From assembly GCA_020636045.1 (NCBI GenBank), contig JACJYP010000005.1, positions 248,001 to 312,000 of the forward strand: 64,000 nt of DNA, given 5' to 3'. Source of the DNA: Lewinellaceae bacterium. Lineage in GTDB: Bacteria; Bacteroidota; Bacteroidia; Chitinophagales; Saprospiraceae. Shown one piece after another: positions 16,681 to 25,100 of this stretch. The translations under genes were made by a program, and so were the position numbers. Every line of letters begins with the position of its first letter. The stretch's first letter is position 1. The notes under the pieces are model-generated. The model saw nothing but the letters and a program-made list of their open reading frames with translations, was not told where the DNA came from and did not search any database.

Positions 16681-18303
16681 TTACAGTTTGATCACTTTTT
16701 GACTCCGGCCGTTTGTATAAAGGAAGTATACTCCCGGTGGCAGGGTTGCAAGGTCCAGATTGAGTACGCCTCCCGGGGCGTCGTAGATACCGGAAAGCAT
16801 TGTTTTTCCCGTAAGATCGCTGAGGCGAACTTTTACCAAGGCGCTGCCGCCTTCGGGAAAAACAAGGGTAAGATGATCCGATACAGGGTTGGGCCTGACG
16901 AAGAAATAGCCGGGCATAACATCTTTTACATCTGTAAGCAGACAAGGATTGCCGGGGTCGGTGACCTCAAATATTTCGGAACTGACAAACCCCTCTCCTT
17001 TGGGCACATATACATAATACTGGCCGGCCTGGTTGACAGGAATCACCCTTGTGTTGGCGCCCGTCGACCATCGATAAATGGCATGGCCTTCTCCTGCATC
17101 CAAAAAATATTGTCCGTCGCTTTCAAAACACTGAATGACCGGACGGTTCAGCGACCAGGGCAGGGATGCATAGTAGAACGACCGGTAAGAGACCAGGGTG
17201 TCGGCAAATTGTACCTCAAAATATTTCTCTCCGTCAGGACTTACCACGTTGAACAGGGTATTTCCTTTATTCAGCATTCCGTAGTCGATCAGGGTCTTTC
17301 CATCTTCCCTGCGCACCACATTGCCCATCGCGCGGCTGATGATGTCGGCGCCTTCTTCGTATTTCCATACCAGTTCGGCACTGAGGGCGTTTTCATCGAG
17401 CAGATACTCCTTTGCGGCGGCCGGGTGCGGTGTCATGCCATTGCGGCCATTATCAAAAAGGGTAATGTTTCCATTTGCGATCCTGCGTGCATCGTGTTGC
17501 GCGATAAAGCCCGCCGGATCGTTCGGAAAACTGAACTGGTTTTTTTTGCCGCCCAGTCGCCAGATGATCTGCCCGGTATTCCGGTCGATCTTAGTGATCT
17601 CGTTGAAATGGCGCACAGACAGCAACAAATTTCCGTCGTAGTCGACTTCCACTGCGTTCAAATGCGTCCAGTCGACATTATTGGGGTCGTTGAGATATGT
17701 TTCATCGACATCGGCAAAGTCATAATGGTCCGCTGCATGCCATTCGAACACGACGTTTTTGGCTGCATCGAGTTCCTGAATGATGCCGCTCAATACGGTG
17801 GCGCCGGAACTGCCCGGACTACCGTTGTTGCCAAACCAGGGGTAGGCGCTCAGGTCTGTTGTTATATTTTCATTGCCAAGTAACAGGTAATGTCCGTTTG
17901 GGAGCAACTGCATATCGTGCGCATCCTGCAAAACGCCGTTTTGACAATACGCCGAGTCTACGATCGTAAATGTGCTGTCTATGATATAAAAGCGCGCCTT
18001 CGCGTAATAGGAGATCAGTCCGCTTGCCTGCATCTTGAAATCTCCCGTGTTCATATTCACCGGAAAACGCCGGTAATAGACCACATGGCCGCTACCGTCC
18101 ATGATCGTGTGATAATTGCCAATATTCGAAGGGTTGGCGCCGACACGGATCGGGCACAGAAAAAAATAGCCCGGATCGGTTGCGCCGGCCGTGGTGACCT
18201 GAAAATCAGGATATTGCTGTGCGTATGCTCCTGGCAGCAGCAGGAATAGCAGCAATGCAATGCGGGCAAAAAGATGTAGAGACGGGATCATGACGTTTTT
18301 CAT
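16681..18303 (-). CDS. Secreted arylsulfotransferase (ASST)-like protein with T9SS domain
   Basis: 540 residues: a signal peptide ending at PGAYAQQ, then a beta-propeller typical of the arylsulfotransferase family (HDMQLLPNGHYLLLGNE; DWTHLNAVEVDYDGNLLLSVRHFNEI; GQIIWRLGGKKNQF), and a T9SS sorting domain in the last 80 or so residues (FVRPNPVSDHLTLVFPEGG ... LPPGVYFLY). Characterised ASST enzymes move sulfate between phenolic compounds; many Bacteroidota homologues are uncharacterised, so activity is inferred only. The ATG at 18303 overlaps the stop of the upstream protease gene by one base (TAATG), which indicates translational coupling. An alternative start four codons on (MIPSLH) would leave the signal peptide intact. 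Confidence 0.82.
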   Translation of the reverse strand: MKNVMIPSLHLFARIALLLFLLLPGAYAQQYPDFQVTTAGATDPGYFFLCPIRVGANPSNIGNYHTIMDGSGHVVYYRRFPVNMNTGDFKMQASGLISYYAKARFYIIDSTFTIVDSAYCQNGVLQDAHDMQLLPNGHYLLLGNENITTDLSAYPWFGNNGSPGSSGATVLSGIIQELDAAKNVVFEWHAADHYDFADVDETYLNDPNNVDWTHLNAVEVDYDGNLLLSVRHFNEITKIDRNTGQIIWRLGGKKNQFSFPNDPAGFIAQHDARRIANGNITLFDNGRNGMTPHPAAAKEYLLDENALSAELVWKYEEGADIISRAMGNVVRREDGKTLIDYGMLNKGNTLFNVVSPDGEKYFEVQFADTLVSYRSFYYASLPWSLNRPVIQCFESDGQYFLDAGEGHAIYRWSTGANTRVIPVNQAGQYYVYVPKGEGFVSSEIFEVTDPGNPCLLTDVKDVMPGYFFVRPNPVSDHLTLVFPEGGSALVKVRLSDLTGKTMLSGIYDAPGGVLNLDLATLPPGVYFLYTNGRSQKVIKL

Positions 18304-19934
18304 TATTTTCTGGCAACCGGTTCGCCGCTGCGCAGCACCTTCAATGCCTTGTCGATGGCAGGGTCATCATCATTGAAAACGGCATAGAGCCCTTCGTCGC
18401 CAAACAGCATCTTCGCAATGCGGGCTTTCAGTTGCAACTTCAGTTCTGCGCGGCAATCAGACAGATCGGCCGCATTGCGCGGCACACCCTGATCTGCTGC
18501 ATGTTTGACCAACGCTTCGAGCATCTCGTCTGATATCTGGTATGAATGCAGGAAGGCATCGAGCGTTTTCGGCAAAGGGATATGCGTATCATTTTCGATC
18601 CATCTGGATGCAAAAGGCGGGATCATTTGCCTGATTTCAAAATAATAATCGCTGGTATAAGAAGTGTCGATGGGGATGAAAACATCCGGTATAATGCCGC
18701 CGCCGCCAAATACGACCCGCCCCATGCCGGTGTAGTACTTTGTGCTGTCGGCCAGTTTGATCATGGACGCGTCGGACAATTCGCCGTTTTTCAGGCGGCG
18801 ATCGGCGTCATGGTCATAGTCGTCGTCGTTTTTATAATCCCGCTGGATGCAACGGCCGCTGGGAGTGAAGTAACGCGCTACGGTCAGCCGCAGGGCGCCG
18901 CCGTCGCTCAACGGATACTGCTCCTGTACTAGGCCTTTCCCGAAAGAGCGCCGTCCGATGACCCATCCCCGGTCCCAATCCTGCACGGCGCCCGCTACGA
19001 TCTCGCTGGCAGAGGCCGATCCTTCGTCGATCAGTACAACGATGTTGCGGATCGGAAAGCGGGCACGGCCATTGCTTTTATATTCATTGCGACCCTCAAA
19101 ACGGCCTTTGGTATACACCAGCAGTTTACCCTCGGGGAAAAACTGGCTGAGCAGATCGGTTGCTTCTTCAAGGTAGCCGCCCGGGTTGCCCCTCAGGTCG
19201 AGGACGAGGTCCTGCATGTTTTTTTCTTCGGAAAGCGGGCGTACGGCCTCCATAAATTCCTGATAGGTGCGCGCGCTGAAACGGGTAATGCGGACGTACG
19301 CCGTTCGATCGTCCAGCATATAGGCGACGTCGACACTTTTCACAGGGATGACGTCACGGGTAATGGTGTATTTCCGGAGTTTTTTCTCCCGCCCGCGCAT
19401 GATGCCGAGATTCACTTTTGAGCCTTTTTCTCCGCGCAACTTCTTGAAAATACTGCCGTTGTCGATCTTGACTCCCGCTACTACCGAGTCGTTGATCGTT
19501 ACGATCCGGTCTCCGGCCAGCACACCCGCCGCTTCGGAAGGCCCTCCGGAAAGTGGCGTGACAACCTGGATCGTGTCGTCGAGCATCATGAACTCGATGC
19601 CGATCCCTTCGAAATCGCCGCTCATCTCGTCTTCGATGGCAGCCAGTTCATCTGGCGAAATATATACGGAGTGCGGATCGAGTTGCTCCAGCAGGTGGTC
19701 GATGGCGCCTGTCTTCAGGTCATTCACCTTGATCGTATCCACATAGCGGGATTCGATGTACCGGAGTATCTCGTCGATCGAACTGGCGATGCCGCCGGGC
19801 TGATAAGCCGGCGCCAGCCTGATCTGTTTGTCGAAATGCGGAAGTTGCTGACCGATAAACATCCCGACGGCCAATGTGACGGCCAGTATGATCGGCAGTC
19901 TTATCTGAAAACGCGTATTGTTTTGTTCAGTCAT
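18303..19934 (-). CDS. C-terminal processing peptidase, S41 family
   Basis: 543 residues. An N-terminal membrane anchor (IILAVTLAVGMFIG) is followed by the S41 cap region (YIESRYVDTIKVNDLKTGAI), a PDZ domain at about residues 100-185 (GIGIEFMMLDDTIQVVTPLSGGP), and the protease core with LDLRGNPGGYLEEATDLLSQFF, the catalytic Ser region IDEGSASASEIVAGA, and the Lys in RRSFGKGLVQ. This is the CtpA/Prc type, which trims C-termini of envelope proteins in the periplasm. The C-terminal region contains a further helical part, as is usual in Bacteroidota members. It is the first gene of a two-gene unit with the ASST-like gene and is divergent from the Lrp-type regulator. Confidence 0.93.
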   Translation of the reverse strand: MTEQNNTRFQIRLPIILAVTLAVGMFIGQQLPHFDKQIRLAPAYQPGGIASSIDEILRYIESRYVDTIKVNDLKTGAIDHLLEQLDPHSVYISPDELAAIEDEMSGDFEGIGIEFMMLDDTIQVVTPLSGGPSEAAGVLAGDRIVTINDSVVAGVKIDNGSIFKKLRGEKGSKVNLGIMRGREKKLRKYTITRDVIPVKSVDVAYMLDDRTAYVRITRFSARTYQEFMEAVRPLSEEKNMQDLVLDLRGNPGGYLEEATDLLSQFFPEGKLLVYTKGRFEGRNEYKSNGRARFPIRNIVVLIDEGSASASEIVAGAVQDWDRGWVIGRRSFGKGLVQEQYPLSDGGALRLTVARYFTPSGRCIQRDYKNDDDYDHDADRRLKNGELSDASMIKLADSTKYYTGMGRVVFGGGGIIPDVFIPIDTSYTSDYYFEIRQMIPPFASRWIENDTHIPLPKTLDAFLHSYQISDEMLEALVKHAADQGVPRNAADLSDCRAELKLQLKARIAKMLFGDEGLYAVFNDDDPAIDKALKVLRSGEPVARK

Positions 19935-20029
19935 GAATCAGCGGAGCGCTATTTGTCCTTGATGAATTATTATTATGTTTTTCATTCGGAAAATTGGCGC
20001 GAATGATTATTGTTGTTTTAAGAATGTTA

Positions 20030-20037
20030 TAATTTTG
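20030..20037 (+). promoter_or_regulatory. Candidate promoter -7 element for the Lrp-type gene
   Basis: TAATTTTG fits the Bacteroidota -7 consensus TAnnTTTG. It lies 78 bp before the ATG of the Lrp/AsnC gene in an AT-rich stretch. TTG triplets at 20010-20015 are too close to serve as an ideal -33 TTTG element, so support comes from the -7 match and position alone. Confidence 0.45.
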
Positions 20038-20114
20038 TTTAAAATTTTTCAACATTCGCTGCGTTTTATTTGCAATCACACTAATGGCCATTGCTTCAAT
20101 TCAGCCCTTGAAAC

Positions 20115-20597
20115 ATGACTGAAAATCCGGAAATTGACCAACTTGACAAACAAATACTTGCCAAATTGATTGAAGATGGCAAAGTTCCTTATACCGATAT
20201 TGCCAAGCAGCTGTTCGTCTCAAGTGGCACCATCCACGTCAGGATGAAAAAAATGGAGCAGATGGGCATCGTGCTCGGGTCCAGCCTGACGGTCGATTAC
20301 CACAAACTGGGATACGATGTGACGGCTTTCCTCGGTATTTACCTCGACAAAAGTTCACTTTATGACGAAGTGGCCGAACATTTAAAAAAGATCCCGGAGG
20401 TAGTGGAAGCCAACTACACGACGGGTTTGTACAGTATTTTTGCCCGCATCGTCTGCAAAGATACGAATCACCTGCGCCTTGTGCTGCATGACAAGATCCA
20501 GAAAATACCGGGCATCCAGCGTACCGAAACGTTCATCTCACTTGAACAGAGCATCAGCCGCCCGGTGAATTTTATGGATGCCGATGAAAGTGCATAG
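20115..20597 (+). CDS. Lrp/AsnC family transcriptional regulator
   Basis: 160 residues with the full family layout: an N-terminal winged helix-turn-helix (residues 8-55; DQLDKQILAKLIEDGKVPY, DIAKQLFVSSGTIHVRMKKM) and a C-terminal RAM ligand-binding domain (YDVTAFLGIYLDKSS, VVEANYTTGLYSIFARI, IQRTETFISLEQS). Such regulators form octamers that sense amino acids and act on amino-acid metabolism genes, often including their own. A divergent S41 protease and a downstream secreted protein are its neighbours, and neither suggests a specific amino acid. The direct target cannot be read from the sequence. Confidence 0.93.
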   Translation: MTENPEIDQLDKQILAKLIEDGKVPYTDIAKQLFVSSGTIHVRMKKMEQMGIVLGSSLTVDYHKLGYDVTAFLGIYLDKSSLYDEVAEHLKKIPEVVEANYTTGLYSIFARIVCKDTNHLRLVLHDKIQKIPGIQRTETFISLEQSISRPVNFMDADESA

Positions 20598-20636
20598 CGC
20601 CGGCCGCCAACAGACACGCTTTTAACCTTTTCATTT

Positions 20637-21455
20637 ATGCCCTTCCGCCCGGTTTTACTTCTCACGGCTGCCTTATTGTTCATCGGGGTGGTCCGGATGA
20701 GCGGACAGCAGGACTCTTTCGTTTATAAAGGACTGCGCGTCAGCCTTTTCGGATTTGAAGTGCTGAAGCAGCGAACAGAGAATATATCGCTTCGCATGAA
20801 AGTTGCCAATACGGGCCGCCTCCCCGTGTCATTCGGAAAGCGAAACTCGCCCCCCCCGGAGGCATTGATCATTGAACTCGATACAGTTAATCTGCCAGTT
20901 GTGCTGCTGGGCCACGAACAAATGGTTGCCGATGCCGTGCGCTCGAAAAAGGTCGATCTTGAACCTGGCGAAATGATGGACGACCTCAAAGTAGAGATCA
21001 CATTGAAAGTGCAAAAGCCGGACCCTGTGGCATCAACGCCTGCCTCCTACAGGGGACAATGTACTGACCTGGTCTTCGATACCGCCTATATCGTGGAATA
21101 TACCGACGACAGAATGGTGCTTCAATACGTGATCCGCAACGGCAGCAACCGGGACGCATATGTTTTAGGCAATTCTGATTCGGAATCAGATAACCTGGCC
21201 GTCAATGTTTATTTCGTGAGCGGTACGAGGCTGACCCGTGGCGCGATCCTGGCCGACGGTATATTTATCCAGCAAGGCAGGGAGACACTGGATGGCGTGC
21301 TGATGCCCGGACAGATCCTGCAAGGAGAGATCAGGATCAGTTTGAAAAGCCGGACAAAGTTCACACCGAACATATTGCTGGAACTCGATCCCTTTCAAAA
21401 AATGTACGATTGTGACCGGACCAATAATACGGAGTTGATCGAAGTGCGTTTTTAA
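20637..21455 (+). CDS. Secreted protein of unknown function with CARDB-like beta domains
   Basis: 272 residues with a signal peptide (MPFRPVLLLTAALLFIGVVRMSG). The mature part is rich in beta-strand patterns: ENISLRMKVANTGRLPVSF near the N-terminus and RMVLQYVIRNGSNRDAYVLG in the second half resemble CARDB/Ig-like adhesion folds, and the protein ends with the CARDB-like FQKMYDCDRTNNTELIEVRF. Single Cys residues occur in TDLVFD's neighbourhood and near the C-terminus. It has no T9SS domain, so it is expected to remain in the periplasm. It begins 39 bp after the Lrp-type gene and is probably co-transcribed. I do not recognise a named family. Confidence 0.7.
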   Translation: MPFRPVLLLTAALLFIGVVRMSGQQDSFVYKGLRVSLFGFEVLKQRTENISLRMKVANTGRLPVSFGKRNSPPPEALIIELDTVNLPVVLLGHEQMVADAVRSKKVDLEPGEMMDDLKVEITLKVQKPDPVASTPASYRGQCTDLVFDTAYIVEYTDDRMVLQYVIRNGSNRDAYVLGNSDSESDNLAVNVYFVSGTRLTRGAILADGIFIQQGRETLDGVLMPGQILQGEIRISLKSRTKFTPNILLELDPFQKMYDCDRTNNTELIEVRF

Positions 21456-21586
21456 GAACGCGTATTACCGCATTCGGGTTTGAACCTGAAGGATAAAGGC
21501 TGATGATCCGGACATCTTGCAAACCGGCACTTTTTAAGCCTGAAAAGGGCGCTGTCCCGCCGCTACGCATCAAACGGAACTCGTTA

Positions 21587-21897
21587 CACAAAGGGCGTTT
21601 GTCTTGACAATGAACCTTGCAACGACTACACAAAGGACGTTTGTCTTGACAAGGAACCTTGCAACGATAACACAAAGGGCGTTTGTCTTGACAATGAACC
21701 CTGTAACGACTACACAAAGGACGTTTGTCTTGACAATGAACCCTGTAACGATTACACAAAGGACGTTTGTCTTGACAATGAACCTTGTAACGATTACACA
21801 AAGGGCGGAAGTCTTGACAAGGAACCTTGCAACGACTACATTAAGGGCGTTTGTCTTGACAGTGAACCTCGCAACGACAACACAAAGGGCGTTTGTC
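21587..21897. repeat. 42-bp tandem repeat array (7 full copies and one partial)
   Basis: Copies start at 21587, 21629, 21671, 21713, 21755, 21797 and 21839, with a 17-bp partial copy at 21881. The unit begins CACAAAGG(G/A)CGTTTGTC and continues TTGACAATGAACC, then TTGCAACGACTA. Copies differ by a few substitutions and keep an exact 42-bp period. Each contains the short inverted repeat TTGTC-TT-GACAA and a wider CGTT/AACG pair. Because 42 is divisible by three, frames stay open on both strands (14-residue repeats), but neither has a credible start, ribosome site or domain. There are no spacers, so it is not a CRISPR array. Confidence 0.92.
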
Positions 21898-22062
21898 GCT
21901 ACACATTACGCCTTTGCGCCTGTGTCTTGTGATCAGGTACAAACACCGAAGTGCTTTTCCCCCCTGCAAAGGTTCGATTTGCAATACATGTATCTCCAAT
22001 CCTGTCCAAAATTCTCGATGTAATACAACGTTTTCCTCATCCAGGGTTGCCGGCAAAAAGAA

Positions 22063-22113
22063 AATGCCCCCCAAACCGGCGTCGCATTTGCGAAACCCGG
22101 TATGGAGGGCATT
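22063..22113 (-). terminator. Long Rho-independent terminator after giant protein 1
   Basis: AATGCCCCCC (22063-22072) pairs with GGAGGGCATT (22104-22113) with one mismatch. CCGG/CCGG and TCGC/GCGA stems continue inward, with the loop ATTT. On the minus strand it is followed by a T-rich run (TTCTTTTTG). It lies 20 bp beyond the stop of the 2,117-residue gene. Confidence 0.88.
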
Positions 22114-22132
22114 ATTCCGTTGTATGTTCCCG

Positions 22133-25100
22133 TCAACGGAGGACGGTCACATCTCCTTTGAATAATTCGACTTCGCCGTCGACAAATTCGATTTCCGCAA
22201 ACCAGGTATAAACCCCCGGATTTGCATCGTCGCCCCTGACGCGCCCGTCCCACGCGACGTCGGGATCGTTGGGCAGGAAGTCTTCCGCGACGAATACCGA
22301 ACTGCCCCAACGGTCAAATATCTGCCACTGACGTATTTTGGCTACCCCGGTACCGCCCTGTATCATGAGTTGATAATTGAGCGGATCGCTACTGCCCGGG
22401 TGAAAGATATTCGGCACATAAACAAGGCGGTTTTTCTTAACGATCACGTACACCTGATCACGCGCTACGCAGCCGTTGCTGTCGATAACGGTGATCGCGT
22501 GGCGATAAGACTGCGTCGGTACATAACTGAATTCCAGGCAATCGGAAGTTGTCGAATCGCAATTGGGGGCGTAGTTCCAGCTGAGCGATTGCAAGGGAGT
22601 AGAATTGCTCACCAATGCAAGGACGGTAGCCTCTTCGCCCAGTTGCACCTCAATATCAGGTCCCAGATCCACCAGCAATTCTCCGGGCTCCGTGATCATG
22701 ACGACCGTATCCAGCAAACAACCGTTGGCGTCTTCCATGCTGAGTGTATAGGAACCGGCCGTCAAGCCTGTAAACTGATTATTCTGCGAACCCGTATTTC
22801 CGTCGATCGAGAAAATAAACGGCTCGGTGCCACCGGCCACATCGCCGACAGAAATAAAACCGTTGCTCTCTCCAAAACAACGAATGTTCTGGATGTTCAG
22901 ATCGAATGCCGTCGGAACGGAAGGATCGATCGCCACCAGTACGCTCGTACTGTCCTTGCAACCGTTGATGTTGTTGCTGACCACCAGTGTGTATGTTCCG
23001 GGCTCATCCACCACCGGCGCCAGGCCGTTTGCACCGGAAGCGATATTTCCGCCTGCGGTAGACCATGCATAAGTATAAACAGGTCCTACAGAAGTTCCGG
23101 ATGTATTGATCGTCAGGGAATTGGTGTTACAATCCAGCAACTCCGACACGGAGGCGACAACTTGTGGTAAGGCAAAATCCTGCGTGACTTCCACCTCGAT
23201 CTCTCTCGGGCATCCGTTGGGAGATACAATTGTGAAAACGTAATTACCGGCAATGGTTACGTTTGCCTGCAACTGATCCGATTGAAAGTTGCCGGGCCCT
23301 GACCATGAGTAACTTGCCCCCGGTGTGATCACCTGACCGCTGATGGTCGCCATGCCGCTGTTATAGCAATTTAGTTCGGCTCCTTCTGCCGCACCTTCCG
23401 GAAAATCGGCGTCTACAAACATCTGCACGGCATTCGACTGCGTACATCCGTTTGGCGCCGTAACGGTCACATTGTACAACCCGGGTTCGCCGACCGGAAG
23501 CGTCGCAAGCGCCATATTACCGGGGTTGATCCCCGGCCCTGACCAACTATATGTGGAATTGGGCAACGAACTTGTGACGCTGAGCACGCCCTGCGGGTCA
23601 TCGCAGGTGATCGTATCAGTTGCGATCTGGATTTGTGGCGGCTGGTTGTCGAGGAGTACTTCTACTTCATCGGAGGCCTGGCATCCGCTGTCGGGATTTG
23701 TAACGGTCAGGGTATATGTGCCGGAAAGCGAGACGCTGGGCAACTGCTGATTTTGGTTGCCTGCATTGATATCCGGTCCGGACCATTCGTATAGAAGGGT
23801 GCTTCCAGGCGATGAGGAACCGGAGGCGTCAAGTACAACTTCCGTATCCGTACAAGTGATCGTTTGATCGGGTCCGGCGTCGGCGACCGGAAGATTCTGG
23901 TCCTGACCGACGATCACGATATCCGTACTGGTGCATCCGTTTACGGTGTTGGTGATCAGCAATGTATAAGTTCCGGTTGTCAGTACCGTCGGGCTGGCCT
24001 GTCCCTGGTTGACAGTGTTGATCCCGGGACCGCTCCACAACAAAGTGAAATCAGGACCGGTGCTGGAAGAGCCGGATTGCAGGGTCACCCCTGTGGCGCT
24101 GTTTGCACATGTGAGCACCTGATCGTCGCCGGCATCCGCGACGGGCGGAATAAAATCAGAACCGACAATTACAATATCGGTCTGTGAACATCCATTCAGG
24201 GTATTGAGTACGGTAAGTGTATAATTGCCCGGGGCAAATACATCGGGTGAAGCATTGTTCTGCTGCCCCTGTACGATGCCCGGACCGCTCCAGGAATAGG
24301 TAATGGCGGCGCCCGATGCGGACAACGAACCGTCTAGTTGCAGGGTATCGCTCGCACAGGTAAGCGTTTGGTCAACACCTGCATCCGCTGCTGGCGGATC
24401 GGCGTCGAGGGCGACATATACTTCGTCCGTAGCAGTACAATTGTTTTGAGTATTTGTAACGATCAGAATATAGGTGCCTGAATCTGACACGACCGGATTT
24501 TGCAAGTCAAAGTTTGCAGTATTGATATCCGGGCCTTGCCAGAGATAGGTGAAATCAGGTCCGGAACTGGAAGCCGCACCGTCGATGGCGAGGCTGCTCT
24601 GCGCACAATTCAGCGTAAAATCGGCGCCGGCATTGGCTATCGGTGCGACGGTATCTTGCGTGATCGCTACGTCGTCCTGTGCCGTACATCCGTTTTCAGC
24701 ATCCGTCACCAAAAGTGTGTAAACACCGGGCTGGTCAATGGCCGGGCTTTGTTCATTCTGGTTGCCGGCGTTGATGGCCGGACCATTCCACATATAGACG
24801 ATCATTGCTCCCGTATCGGATAACATACCATCCAGTACGACGCTTGTCAGTTGGCAATCCAGATGAAGGTCCTGTCCGGCGGAAGCCACAGGCGGTGTTG
24901 TATTTTCATCAACGAGTACGGTATCTGTCGAAATGCAACTGTTCTGGGTATTGGTAACAGACAAAATATAGGTGCCCGGCAATGCCACCGCCGGCGACAC
25001 AAGGTTCTGATTGGCGGGTGTAATGTCCGGACCGCTCCAGTCAATTTGAATATTCGCGCCGGAAGACGAGGCCGCCCCATCCAGCACAATGTTTGCCTGC

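Larger units (their letters stand above)
21456..22132. other. 677-bp gene-free region carrying a repeat array and a terminator
   Basis: Between convergent genes. 21473-21490 holds a small hairpin (TTCGGGT/ACCTGAA with one G-T pair) just after the secreted-protein gene and may be its terminator. 21587-21897 is the 42-bp repeat array and 22063-22113 the terminator of the giant gene. In 21898-22062 I see no gene, RNA or further structure. Confidence 0.7.

Noticed and set aside
21587..21897. A CRISPR array.
   Set aside because: The repeats are directly abutting with no variable spacers, and no cas gene is present.
21361..22023. Open frames on both strands through the 42-bp repeat (14-residue repeats such as HCQDKRPLC and TTTQRTFVLT).
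   Set aside because: A 42-bp period keeps frames open automatically. Neither frame has a credible start or ribosome site, and the minus frame runs into the end of the secreted-protein gene.
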